A stretch of 64,000 bases of DNA from Drosophila persimilis (lineage: Eukaryota; Arthropoda; Insecta; Diptera; Drosophilidae): contig NW_020825460.1 of assembly GCF_003286085.1 (NCBI RefSeq), forward strand, positions 62,001-126,000, in the 5' to 3' direction. Below, piece by piece: positions 35,307 to 47,124 of the stretch. The translations under genes were made by a program, and so were the position numbers. The notes beneath the pieces were generated by a model, which saw only the letters and a list, made by a program, of their open reading frames with translations, searched no databases and had not been told where the DNA came from. Position 1 is the stretch's first letter. Each line of letters opens with the position of its first letter.

Positions 35307-38300
35307 ATGGATTCTCCACGGCCGAGTTTTAATGAGGATGTGGGAGACGGCCGCTCGCTGGGCAACATTCGGACCCTAGAATGGAGGCACTTGGAGGTAA
35401 ATGAACTGTGCAAAAACGGGGCGAGTATTTCAAGCTATCTGCTCGTACATTGCAGGCAAAGTGCCGGGCGCTCCAAATGGAAGGCTGCGTGTGGCATTAC
35501 ATGAGGCGTTTGGCCGCCAACAATGCGGCTCAGTTTATTATGGTCATAGAATTTTTGATGATGGTTCACATTATACTGCTGCTGACCCTGGTCAAGGTGA
35601 GGATCCATTGGCGGTCTGCACTGGATCTGAAAAGACGATATTCTATGATTTCAGAATGTACGGTTTTATGCATTGATTCCTTACCTGTTGGTAATTGTTC
35701 TGACGCCACTGGTCATGATGGTTTGCCTGAAGGATAACCTCGAACGCAACTACTACGTCTTCAACATGATAGCCAGCTGGGTGATGGTTTTTCTGCTAAT
35801 AATTACGGGTAGGAAATTGATTCAGTTCTTCGTTAGATATATGATCTGTGCTCCACTCAGACACCTTTGTGCTAATTTCTCATGGCGACTACAAGCCGCT
35901 GCTGGCCTGCTACGATCACGTTGTCCTGGTTGCTGTTTACTTTTATCTGCCGATTGCGTTCTTAGAGAAAGGCAGGCCCTATATCCTGGGACTGACCGCA
36001 TCCCTGGTGTACTTTTGTTGCTCGTACAGGCGGTTGGGCAAGTTCAGTGCTGACCTCCTGTGCTATGCGATTTATCTCCTTTACCAGAATCTCGTAATGT
36101 CTTTCTTTTTCACGATGAGAGTATTCCAAGTACGACGCATTATTCTCAGTCGCCATCAGTTGGTCTACGAAGGCATTGTGCTCAAGGTTGTTATGAAGAA
36201 CGAAAAAGCCCTACTGGAGTCCATTATGCCAGCCAAAGTGGCGCATACACTGCAGGAGGATATCTGCATGCGGATCGAGGATGAACGGCTGGGTAAAAAG
36301 ATCCCGAAATTACGGTACTTTAAGGACTCCCTTCCCTTACCTTCCCTTACTGATGATCCGCCTGCAGCAAACTCTTTGTGGAACCCCACCCGGATGTGTC
36401 CATACTGGTAGCCGACATGGTGCACTACACGAACCTGACCAACACCTTGGATGTGCAGAGTCTGGTCGAGATCCTGCACGAGCTGTTTGTCAAGTACGAT
36501 CTGGCCGCCAAGCGGAACAACGCGCTACGGATCAAGTTCCTCGGGGATGCTTACATTTGTGTCTCCGGCATTCCCGTATACAACCCCGACCACGCCAGGT
36601 GCTGCGTGGACCAGGCCCTCGACATGATCAGCATTACTCAGGAGGTCCGCGAGCAACGAAAGCTGGACATCGACATGCGCATCGGTGTGCACTCGGGCGA
36701 GGTGTTCGCTGGGGTCATTGGCCACATCAAGTGGCATTACGACATCTGGTCGAAGGACGTGGATATCACCAACCGCCTGGAAATGTGGGGTGAGCCGGGC
36801 AAGGTACACATCTCCAATCGCACTCTCAACCTGCTGAACGACGAGTACGTATACGAGGATGGCACAGACAACGCCAAGAACGACCGCATATTGCAGAAGG
36901 CGGAGGTCACCACGTATTTGGTCAGTAGTCGACATTCCGACTTTATAGACCCCGACGATCAGGAGCAGGATTCAAGTGATGTCTCGCTTACTTCGTTCCG
37001 CATGAGCTTTAGCAATATCTACGAGGATGTTGAGATGATGACCCAGAAAACGATAGTAAACGAGGTGGAACACATGCCGGTCGGACAGTGAGAAGACACA
37101 CCTACACTCCTTATCCCCTTTGTTTTGTATTAAAGATACCTCCCGTAGACGCATCCACATCTGGCGAGCACCGAAAAGTAACGGAGAGGACCTCAGCGAG
37201 GATCAACTGTTCAATTCCCAGATCTCCCTTTGTTTGCTGCACTTTCACAGCTCGAGCAGGGAATGCGCCTTTATGAAAATGCCAGACCTGCTGATGAAGT
37301 ACAATCTAGTCGTTGTGCTTATCGCTGCAGTGGTGATCACCGTCATGAATGCTACAGTGCCTTTGTATGCAGAATTAACTGAGAGACCTGATTCGATCCC
37401 ATATAATCATCCACATTCGCAGGTCCATGGACTTCAAAGAGCTGTTTGTGATACTGTTTGTGCTTGTGCTCATCTGCTTGACCGCCGGCTATAAGAAGTT
37501 GTGGGTCCAGTACCATCTGCTGACGCCCATGAGGCAGCCTTCCTTCTTCCTGAACCGTTGGCTCATCCGGGTGTCAGAGCATATCGAACAGCAGTCGATA
37601 TTTGTCGGCATACCACTCTCCGCATTTGTCATTCTTCTTGTCTACATAATCTCCTCGAACGGCGTGGTACGCATCGGCAACCTCCTCCACTCGCATTGAT
37701 TTAACTGGTGGTCAAAGCTAATCTCACTCCCTTTCACAGCTATCGTGCAACAGGGCCGAGTTTGAGTTTGAGTTAATCGAGTCGGATCTGGCCGACGAGG
37801 ATCCTCAGATGATGTGCTTCCATCCTTGGGTAGTTACTCAATCGGTGATCATTGTGCTCAGCCTGCTGTTCTACTTCGGTGCCATGGCGCTGGCCTTCAA
37901 GATGGGCCTGGGTCTGCTCATCCTCAGCTGCCACCTGTTCACCATCCACGCCCACTACGGATTCGCTTTCGAGCGATCGGAGACCACAAATATGAACCTG
38001 AAGGCGGAATGGGCCCACACCTGGTATCTGATTGCCTACTTTATAGCCCTCTCGATCAAGCAGCGTCACTCCACCTATATCTACAAGGCGACCTTTTTGT
38101 AAGCATCCACATCCACCGTATCCAATACAATACAAAATACAATTGCCTACCTTCTTTGCAGCATCCGAGAGCGCTACGAGGAGAAGCGAAAGCAGACAGA
38201 GGACACAACAAAGTCCATAAAGATCATTATGGCCAACATGTTGCCCTCGCATGTAGCCAACACCTTCCTTGAGCGACGACGCAACGATCAGCTTTTCTAC

Positions 38301-39201
38301 GAGAACTTTAAGAATGTGGCCGTGATGTTCGCCTCCATCGAGAACTACGAGGCTGACCGGGCTGGCATCCGAGTGCTGCACGAGTTCATCTGCTACTTTG
38401 ACGAGCTGCTGGTGAACTTTGGCCACAAATACAAGATCGAGAAGATCAAAGTGATGGGCTGGACGTACTTGGCTGCCTGTGGTCTCGAAGTGGATCATTA
38501 TACCGACTTCTCGATCAATATTCCTGTCAAAAAAGAGAATACTTCGGAGCCAATGAATAGATCAAGTGGGCATTTCCATCTTCTTACCATAGCAAGCTCT
38601 TGAATAGTTAATATCCGCAGATAGTGTACGCTTCGAAACGGCAACAGCATCAGAGGGCTTTGAAAGTAACGTATTTTTGGACGACGCCGTTGTGGTCATG
38701 ACCGAATTTGCCGTTAATCTGTTGCGCATCATGAACCAAATCCAGGTGGCGGATATCTTCTACGAGCTCGATCTGCCGAAAAGCTCTCGGGGGTTCCTGA
38801 AAATCGGTAAGATCTGTCCCCCTCCCACCTTTTGGAAGTACCCGGATTTCTTACCGCAGTCTCACATCGCCATAGGCATCGCTCATGGGCCTGTAATGGC
38901 TGGAGTTGTGGGCCTCTCGAAGCCGCACTATGACATTTGGGGCAACACCGTTAACATGGCATCCCGCCTGACAAGCAGCGGACTACCGGGCGCTATCCAG
39001 GTGGCCGAGGCCACTGCCCAGGTGCTGCGTCGCTTCAACATCAGGTGCGCCTATCGGGGGCAACGTTGGCTGAAAGGCTTGGGCAACTATCCCACATATC
39101 TGGTGGACCTGGATGACTCCCTGAAGTTTCAGCACAATAAAGAAGAGGCCGAGACGTCCTCAGATAGCACTGAAGAGACAGTTACGGTCGATTATCTGTA
39201 A
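35307..39201 (+). CDS. Transmembrane adenylyl cyclase 2
   Basis: Exons 35307-35396, 35456-35596, 35655-35808, 35861-36314, 36368-37087, 37149-37364, 37423-37666, 37740-38098, 38162-38565, 38621-38806 and 38876-39201 join in frame to 1097 aa. Architecture is as in cyclase 1: two membrane blocks alternating with C1a and C2a. Catalytic residues are intact: D296 (LVADMVHY) and D340 (FLGDAYIC), again 44 apart, and in C2 K889, D1009, N1016, R1020 and K1056. Trp893 occupies the conserved serine position, as in cyclase 1. The acidic, Ser/Thr-rich tail ends VTVDYL. Several introns are shared in position and phase with cyclase 1, including a 216-nt exon 6 in both, but each gene also has private introns. 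The last intron (38807-38875, 69 nt) is in frame and open. It is a diverged tandem paralogue; the 319-bp satellite separates the two. Confidence 0.92.
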
Positions 39202-39616
39202 AATGTCGACGATGTCCCAGTAGGGGAGTAGGAGAAGGAGCCAACCGATCCTGCACCTCTCACTTAGTATTAATATAGATTTATTAAGAATATATAACAC
39301 ACATAGATATTCATATAAGCAAATGTTCTATATGAGGTTAAATACGTTCGATTTGAGCACTCGCAGACGTCTTTTCACAACTGGTAATCTGTGTATAAGT
39401 ATGTGGATAGCTTTCCATTACACATAGTCACATTAAATATATATTGATACTAGGGGGTAAAACATGCATCTCAACGAAAATAAACAGCATGAATCGTCAA
39501 CAGAGCACCACATCGTATCAGGTTTCCATTTCGTTTGGGTTTTGTGCACAGTTTTGAGCATAAATATAAGCATAGCAGCTGGTTTGGGGTGTGTGTAGCA
39601 GTGTAGTAGCAGTGCC
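39202..39616. other. Convergent 3' interval, cyclase 2 / cytochrome b561
   Basis: 415 bp between two convergent stop codons. AT-rich, with the 3'UTRs of both genes. No other feature is seen. Confidence 0.6.
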
Positions 39617-40491
39617 TTACTCATTGGCAGAGCCGGAGCTTAGCAGAGCCGTGTCCTCGGGTATGGGCTTACGCCTGTACGACGGCTCCGTGGCCAGGTA
39701 GACCACAAGAGCACCAAATACCACATACAGGACTCCAATTACATTGGCCAGGATACCAGCAGGTGGCAAGGTGGAGTACGGTGGAGAAGTGCTGCAGATA
39801 GAGGGAATACTTTAGACATTGTCAGAAAATCGCAAATCAAAGATCCACTCACATTGCAAAGATTGCCTTCTCAGTGAGGCCCATGACGGCGCTTGCAATG
39901 GCCAGGACGAAGCCAAACAGACCAAAGTAGATGTGCAGCGGCATCATGGCAATCTTGTAGTTCTCCCTTATCCCCGGTGCGAGGAATGCCACGAACCCGG
40001 CCACGTACTGCAGCGAGAAGATGATCACAGCGGAGAGGCCCAGCCATGAGTGCAGCGAGTACAGGTTGGGTATGGGCGGGCTGTTCAGGTTATGCGAATC
40101 GAAGACCGTCTTCAGGGCAATGACTGTTAGAACGAAGGCGGCCATATGGATGCCGGCGTGGGTGAGCTTCAGGGTCTTCTTGCGCGTGGTGCGGAAGCCT
40201 CGGTACACCAGAATGGCTGAAATGGGAGTGGAGTTTAGTTTGCAGTCTGCTGTCGGCGGTCTGCACCTCTTCCGCTTGCAGCTTGCAGCTCTACTCACAG
40301 TTGCCATACAGATAGATGAAGCCAATGGTCATGAACAGCGGATGCCAGTTGAACTCCAGCTTGGGATTGGAACTTCCACCCAGTCCGCCAAAGTGCTGCC
40401 CTATCCAGGTGCCCACCAGCACGATCATCGTCAGGCCGCACAGCTGCGTCAGTACGTACAGCACCTTAAAGTTGATCAGCGCCGGATCCAT
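39617..40491 (-). CDS. Cytochrome b561 (ascorbate-dependent ferrireductase type)
   Basis: Exons (minus) 40491-40299, 40216-39853 and 39791-39617 join in frame to 243 aa, the standard size. Six hydrophobic helices are visible, with the four haem-ligand histidine contexts of the family: WHPLFMTIGF, LTHAGIHMAAF, YSLHSWLGLS and MPLHIYFGLF. These proteins move electrons from cytosolic ascorbate across a vesicle or plasma membrane to monodehydroascorbate or ferric iron. The ATG is preceded 17 nt upstream by a splice acceptor (CTCTAG, about 40508-40513), so the start lies just inside an exon and a 5' exon exists upstream. That could be the 42,4xx-42,9xx region, which would also allow an N-terminally longer isoform. 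The probable D. melanogaster counterpart is CG1275 (from memory). Confidence 0.93.
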
Positions 40492-42408
40492 GTTGGATTT
40501 GGTGCCGCCTAGAGGGAGAGGCAGAAAGAGTATTTCTTAAAAATAGAATTCAAAAACTCTATTAACCATATGCCCCCGAGAATTCCGAGCATTCTTTTGC
40601 CACACTTTTATGCGATCTTATCATTAAACACACAAGCACACGCACGCATTCCATCCCCTCTATGATTCTTCAAGCTTTTCCATATTCCCAATCAACAACA
40701 TTTGTTTAGTGGCCATACATTTTTCCCTCCCTTTGCATCTTTAAATTATTCGGTTTTACTTTACAACTGCCTTCTGGCCTATACTTCTGAAGGTGATTAA
40801 AAAAACCATAAAATCCAGTGCTGATAACCACATTCGTTGATTACAAAGCTGCTGTAGTTGCTACATAATCCATAAACAATGATTATAGCCCACATGTTGC
40901 TTGGAATTGGCGGAATAGTCCCTGCCACATGCTACATGCCACATGCCACATGCCACTTTCCCCGGCAGCCAGACAGACATTCGATCTGGAGCATCATCAG
41001 TAGCCATGTGGCTACCAGAAACAAAGCCCCTGCTTTGTCGCCAGCAATCTGAGATTCTGATAAATAAATACCCTGAACGAGATCTAGACATTAAAAAAAA
41101 CACACAGAATTATTGGAACCACTCGGTTCTTACACTTACAATCCCATATCTGGTTGAATTCTCCTAAAAGACTCACGTAAACATTTACGATTGTTTATTT
41201 AACAATTATTTATGCTATCGAAGTCAAAATTTGTGTCTGCCAAGACGCCGTAAAGAAAGTAAACTTTCTGTTATCGCGAACGAACGAAAAAACGAACATT
41301 CTGTCAAAATATTCGTATGTTTTTGTTAGATAGCATCCAGCAGGCTTCCTCCAACGGACTGATATCAAAACGCTCTAAATAGCATCGTGGTTCGAGTATT
41401 TTGTATCTTGCATCTTCATAAAACCTGCAAATAAATTAAAAATTCCCCTGGAAATTTGGCGACTGGAAGTGTGTTTAGGGAAAACATCTATCTATCTATC
41501 TGCCTATCTATCCCTAAAAGAATTGTATCCCCAGACTTCAAATTAACCTTGGTAGTACTACGTTACAATCTTTGGTGCAGTCACCCTCGATAAAGGCCTT
41601 TTATCAGATGTTGAACTCTGTCATACTCGTATGCAAATGACAACTCAATCAAAAGTGAGGAAAATTGTTAGATGTAAACTGCCGTAAATTGCCCCTTGCT
41701 GCTGTATGCTGTATGGGGCAGAGACATTACGTTGCTTCAAAGGCACGCGTGTCCCCCAGTTATCCAATAAATTTGAATACGATGCTCCAGATTCGGGCTT
41801 GTGTGTTTATCCTTTCGTTCAGAAGTGAAATTAATTGGCATATTAATTAATGATTATGATTGTTAATTATGACGGTTAAGTGGGCGTGCCAGGGCGTCTG
41901 TCTGGGCTGATCAGCAAAGCGTTGCAACAGATCGTGCGCAAAATTTGAAAGAAACAATCTACATACTCGTAAAAGATGAAAAGTAAAACCTCTCCGCCGA
42001 TGACGACTTTGGAAAAGCGTACAAAAAATGTGAAGACAGCAAAAGTAAAATAAATAAAGCGAGTTAAAGAAAAGCAAAGAGATTTATATATGAATATGTA
42101 TATATAGGTATAGGTATATGTATATCTTATATACTGTGCGAGTACGAGTATGTCTGTTGAAAAACTAAAGTGAAATTCAACTTGAAGTCGAGTCGTGCTC
42201 ATCGTCATGATGATGATGATGATCATCATCGTGGCGGGCGCATGTTGGGAGGTGTGGCAATGGCAATGCAGTTTTTAACGGTCTCTCTCTCTTTATGTGT
42301 TTGTCTGTGCGTTTTGTTATAACTTTTACTAAACTAAACTCTTGTGGTTGTTGCTGGCAGTGGCAGTGGCAGTAGCACTGGCAGGTTGTTGATTTTACTT
42401 TGCACTAA
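40492..42408. other. Presumed 5' intron of the cytochrome b561 gene
   Basis: No exon is supported. A CATGCCA repeat is at about 40925-40955, TATC tetramers at about 41490-41510, and an AT-rich TATATG/TATAGG block at about 42085-42135. It lies between the b561 start exon and the low-complexity candidate exon upstream. Confidence 0.45.
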
Positions 42409-42909
42409 TCAAACTTGCAGCCGAATTGCAAAGCCATTCACTGTCTGCACCTGTCTGCCCCTGACTCTGGTCTGGTCTGGTCTGGCCTGCTGCTGGCTGT
42501 TGCTGTGTGTGGTTGTTGTACCTTTGCTGGCTGCCAATTCAATGCCTCCAATGGTTGTTGCTGGGCGCACTTGTTCTGCTGCTACTGTGGCCGAGGCTGC
42601 CACAGCGGCCACTTCCACAGCAGTTATCTGCTGGGGCGGCTTCTCCGCCACAGCCGCCGCCTTCTCTCCTCCCCCATTCGTCACGGAGATCACTGTAGTG
42701 GCTGTCGTTGCAGTGGTCGTCCCGGAGGATGTTAGCTGCTCCTCTGGCGTGGCGGCTACTGGCTCCACTTTGATTTCATTCGCGGGCACCGCCGCCTGCT
42801 CTATGTCCGAATCCTTTGACATAGTTGCTGGACTCTGGTGTGGTCGGTGGTTGGGTTGGTGGCTTCTGGTTCGGGGGCACTGATTAATCAATAGTTCACC
42901 AAATGGCAT
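42409..42909 (-). CDS. Low-complexity candidate 5' coding exon (possible b561 extension)
   Basis: A 166-codon frame begins MPFGELLINQ and has a second, more plausible start 29 codons later (MSKDSDIEQAAVPANEIKVEP). It is rich in Ala, Thr, Glu and Gln, with an acidic first half, and resembles a disordered N-terminal extension rather than a domain. It lies on the same strand as, and upstream of, the cytochrome b561 gene. The frame ends CAA-GTTTGA, which contains a GT, but splicing there would be phase 0 while the b561 exon needs phase 1 to keep its ATG in frame, so the join could not be proven. It could also be a 5'UTR open frame. Confidence 0.35.
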   Translation of the reverse strand: MPFGELLINQCPRTRSHQPNHRPHQSPATMSKDSDIEQAAVPANEIKVEPVAATPEEQLTSSGTTTATTATTVISVTNGGGEKAAAVAEKPPQQITAVEVAAVAASATVAAEQVRPATTIGGIELAASKGTTTTHSNSQQQARPDQTRVRGRQVQTVNGFAIRLQV

Positions 42910-45238
42910 GCAACGCTAACGGTTAATTGCCACAAGACACAACACTACAGCAACTCTACAACAACACTACTAAAAAAATACAGCACTATGGTACTACGAT
43001 ACTGGGATCAGCGACACGACCTACGATACGATGCGATACGACGAGTTAGTACAACCGAACGCCTCAACGTGCAATGCGCAAGTGAATTTAAAGTTTTCCA
43101 GCCGCCGCCCGCCGGAGCTTAAAAACGGCAGCAAAGCCAACTTCAGCGCGCCGAAGCCTGTATACCCTTGAAATTCGACGACTCTTCAAAATGGCTTCTT
43201 GTTAGACTGTGTTTGCGTGTTTCCAACGACAACTTTATGACATTGTGGTCCGACTTAAATCGGACCTTACCGTACACTCTTAAGGCTCTATTTCGTTGAG
43301 AAAAAGCACAGACGGACATTGCTGTGTCGACTATATCAGCCGACTTCCTCCTGGGTACACTTAATGGATTCGGGGATGCTTCATTCCGTGTTGTATACTA
43401 TGTACCCCCTTCAAGGGTATACACCAAAAGAGCTTTTACTGCCTGGCACGGCAAAATGTGTTGGTGCTATTAAAGCGTAGCTAATTGTTTAGTTTGTACT
43501 AGTGCGGATTTAAATGGATATGAAAGGGCGGGGGAGTCCGGGCGAGGGTAGATGAGTGTGAGGGGAAAAACTCTGGTTAGTATGCCACACCAGACCAGAT
43601 ATGGCTGTTCGAAAGGGGGTGAAGGTGGGTGGTGGGCACCTTTTGCATTCCTCTTACTCTATTGATGCCCCGTCCGTCAGTGAGCTGCATTTCAATTGCG
43701 ACTTTGACTATAATGTTCTATGCATAATAATGTGATATACATCTGAAGTTCCTTCTTTAACACGAGTACCCGCACCCTCTCCGCGCGGCACTGACTGATT
43801 TTTGATGATGGGGCACTTACCCAGGGAGAACAACATGGCGTATGCTTATTACTTTCTTTTCGATTCAGATAATACTGTTGGTGTAAATGTTGAATCTCTT
43901 CTTATCTTTTCAGCACTCTATAAAACTTTAAGTTGTCGGAGAACAATGGAAAAATGCAAAATTTTTTCTGCTGCGACACTCTCTACTTGTTGAACGAATT
44001 GCGTTCGAATGACTGTCGCTGCCATATGGGAGGAAAAACAGTGAAAATGTCTGCAAAGGCTGCTGCGTGGGCGGCGGCACCCTACACCCTCTGTTGAGCC
44101 CGCCCTTCCATGCTGGGTGCCTGCTGTGCCTGCTGGCTGCAAGCCACAATAATAGAGCTTTTGTTTGAAAGCTCAAACATTCAACACTCATGCAAGCGCA
44201 CACGCAAACGCTTTCTAACAGTAATACACACACACACACAACTACTTGGGAACCACTTGTTGGATATGGAAGATAGCGAAAGACAACGTTCTACTTTCGT
44301 ACATTTTAATACGTGGATTAGAAATATGTATATGTAGAGCAGTACTTACAGTTCAAACTTAGTCAGCGTCCAATATGTACTATACTTTGACTAATTTTGT
44401 AAACGTTTTGCTGGACCACACGCGACACACAAATAATCAAAACAACACTAGATGCTGCCAAAAAAAAAACACACAAAAAAACAAGATTTCGCGACGTCAG
44501 CAGCGGCTGCGACAACGTCATGAATTCATTGACCGGCTATTTACCTTATCAAATCAAGTGCAAGGTCAGGTGGCTTTCACTCTCTAAGGGTTTCAAGTTA
44601 CAAATCGATCCACTCATGGTCTAAATGCTCGCACAAGTTTGCTTTGCTCACTCATTTGGAAAAAAGCGGGACACAGACATACTAGGGCTGGAACGACAGC
44701 AAAATTCGAGGGTCAGACAAAGAAATAACATTTCGCCGAAAAATGTAAAAATGAGTTCTCAGTTCAACTAACATTCAAAAGTTTAACAAGATTAAATTAC
44801 CATTTCCCAATCTGACTTTTAGTAACATCTATTTTCCAGCCCTGATTATACGAGCCAGAATCAATGTGACCCTTCGTTTTTGGTATTTTGTGCAGCACTG
44901 ATGCCGCTTTAGCATATTTAAGGCTATATCATAAATAGCTGCATATATAAGCATTTAAAAAATGTTCAAAATGATTCCACTCCGATTCCCACTGGGACCA
45001 TCCTTCATTTCCAGTTTCACCCTATGGTTCCGGTTTTAGCCATTTCTGGAATTTTTTCGAACCTAGCTTGTATTGACTCTGAAATTTTGGCAGCATGTGA
45101 TAGTAAAATATCGCTGCTAACAAAACACGCTAACGCCTCTTGGCTAACAGAAATCGCATCGTCTCAACAACAACAAAGCAAAGTGTACAATTTTTGTACG
45201 ATTTCTCACATAAATAGTTATAAATAAATGCACATATA
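42910..45238. other. Intergenic region upstream of Elp5
   Basis: No supported exon. It contains a direct run of TACGATAC-like words at about 43,010-43,040, a MITE-like inverted repeat pair (43,159/43,410) and a CA run at about 44,226-44,240. GAGGGTCAGAC at 44,709-44,719 is the same 11-mer found, in matching orientation to its gene, in the RPRD1 promoter (21,470-21,480, minus). Confidence 0.5.
43159..43423. mobile_element. MITE-like element with 14-bp inverted ends
   Basis: TGTATACCCTTGAA at 43159-43172 is the exact reverse complement of TTCAAGGGTATACA at 43410-43423. The 265-bp interval has no coding frame. Perfect terminal inverted repeats at this spacing suggest a small non-autonomous DNA transposon. 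No clear target-site duplication was found, and TATACCCTTG words are common in Drosophila intergenic DNA. Confidence 0.4.
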
Positions 45239-46210
45239 ATGCTCTCCAACCTGCTGGTGACCAAACAAAAGGTGGTCTTCATAATAGGTGAGCCCCAACC
45301 AACAAATTAAGTGTGCCAAGTGCATAAGCAGTGCCGCCACATTCCCTTTGCGTTTTCCTCGTTGCAGATGAACTAAATCGGGAGCGCATTGCCCTTAGGT
45401 TCATTGACAGCCTGCTGCACGAGCAGGGGCAGGAGGCGGGCACAATCAAAACGCTGCCAATTGGCAATCTGAGGCACGTGTCCAGCTACGAGGCGCTGCT
45501 GAATGAGTGCGGCAACAACAACAACAACAACAACAACCAGTCTGGAGAGGCCGCGGATTTCAAATCCGGTCCTACCACGGATACGGGGACCAGCAGCACA
45601 AAGGCCGAATACAATATCATACTGCCCACATTGGCGGACCTGCTGTGCTACCAGACACCCGCGTACATCTTCAGCTTCCTCAATAGGCTGCGTCGCTCGG
45701 AGCACGTGCGACGTGTGTTCCTCTGGGCCTCGCCCCAGCACTTGCAGCATCACCATGCGCAGTACATCCTCGCCGGCTGCGAGTATCTAGCCGAGTTGAT
45801 TCTCCGCCTGGAGTCGGAGACTCTGCTATCGCTGATATCGCGCAAGCCCGGCGGCGGGGTGTCCAACAAACGCTACGCGTGCCGGATCACCAAAACAGAG
45901 TTTCAAGTGACGCCTCTGGACGGTCCAGCAGCTGTTGGTTCGCCCAAGCAGCCATCGCCGGAGGCTGATCAGACAGCAGAGCCGGCCAGCAGCACCTTCA
46001 AAATAGAACTGGACGAGGATGAAGTAGTGGCGCGTAACGCTCTCACATTGCCATACGAACGGTGAGCCATCATCGAATTCCGATTTGTCTCTCAACTAAA
46101 TATGTTGCCATTTCAGCACCAGCGAGCCTGCTGAGGGCAATATAATTTACACACCCGATGCCGATGATGACTTCGATGACGAGGATCCCGATGAGGATCT
46201 GTGCATCTAA
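45239..46210 (+). CDS. Elp5: Elongator complex protein 5
   Basis: Exons 45239-45287, 45368-46061 and 46117-46210 join in frame to 278 aa. The start MLSNLLVTKQKVVFII-DELNRERIALRFIDSLL and the acidic end (PDADDDFDDEDPDEDLCI) are hallmarks of Elp5. Elp5 belongs to the Elp4-5-6 RecA-like subcomplex of Elongator, which with Elp1-3 makes the cm5U-type modifications at wobble uridines of tRNA anticodons in the cytoplasm. A run of eight Asn (AAC/AAT repeat, about 45512-45536) is a lineage-type insertion in a loop. The first exon is only 49 nt and would be missed by simple gene finding. Confidence 0.88.
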
Positions 46211-47124
46211 TGTCCGCTCCAGCAGCAAACGGCAGTACAAATAGCCTTGGCTTTAAGTCTATTTAAGTCTAAACCTACTTAACTCATAGAATACCTGCAA
46301 GGAAGGAGCAAAGCAAGGTCCGGTCCAGAAATCCGACCCCCAAAACAACAGATGAAGATAGATTATGATTATGATGAACCACTGTTCTGGTGCTGGTTAC
46401 ACAAAATTGTTGCCGAAATACCGATTCACCGACCGATCACTTTAGTACATGTAGAATTGCTCATTTATTTTGGATAACTTGTTGGCGTTGCATATTGATA
46501 TGTGAATCAAAAAATTGAAGAAACTTTACATGAATACACAGAGCTTACAGAGTTTAATAGCGAGAGTTAATAGTGACGGCCCTATCTTATGACTTAGTTG
46601 CGGAATTTGATCTAGCTAAACCTTATTTATATCTCGAATTTTTGGTTGCAAGCTCCCCACTCTGCGAGTGGAATGGATGGGGAAGAGTGTCTCTGTCCTG
46701 TTCTGTCCGGTGCGCTGCGGCATATTCACAAAGCAGGCGACGGACGTCGACCTTGTTTCGTCATTAACTTAATCTAATGGCTATTTAATATTGCAAAATG
46801 CTCTAAAAAGCAAAAACAAAGAGGTGGATCTGCACTTGGAAGGGGTTGCTGTTGCTGCTTCCCCCAAGCCGAGTGTCCGAGTCAAGATGGCGATTAGTTT
46901 CAAGTTTACACATTTATCACAAACTACGAAAAAAAAACCCTACTGGTGGTGCATTGAGCATAAAAATTGAGTAATTCTTTGAGTTTTGAATCTGAATCTG
47001 TAGATTCTTGCACTTTGAGATATACACACCCAGAGACATGAAAAGGTATTTACACTAGAAAATTAATAACAACAAAATGGATTAATGGCAATACAATGGA
47101 CCTAATAAGAGTAGAGCTTTTCCC
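46211..47124. other. Convergent 3' interval, Elp5 / oxt
   Basis: 914 bp between the Elp5 and oxt stops. AT-rich, holding both 3'UTRs. The longest open frame (46573-46767, +) has no protein-like features. Nothing else is seen. Confidence 0.6.
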
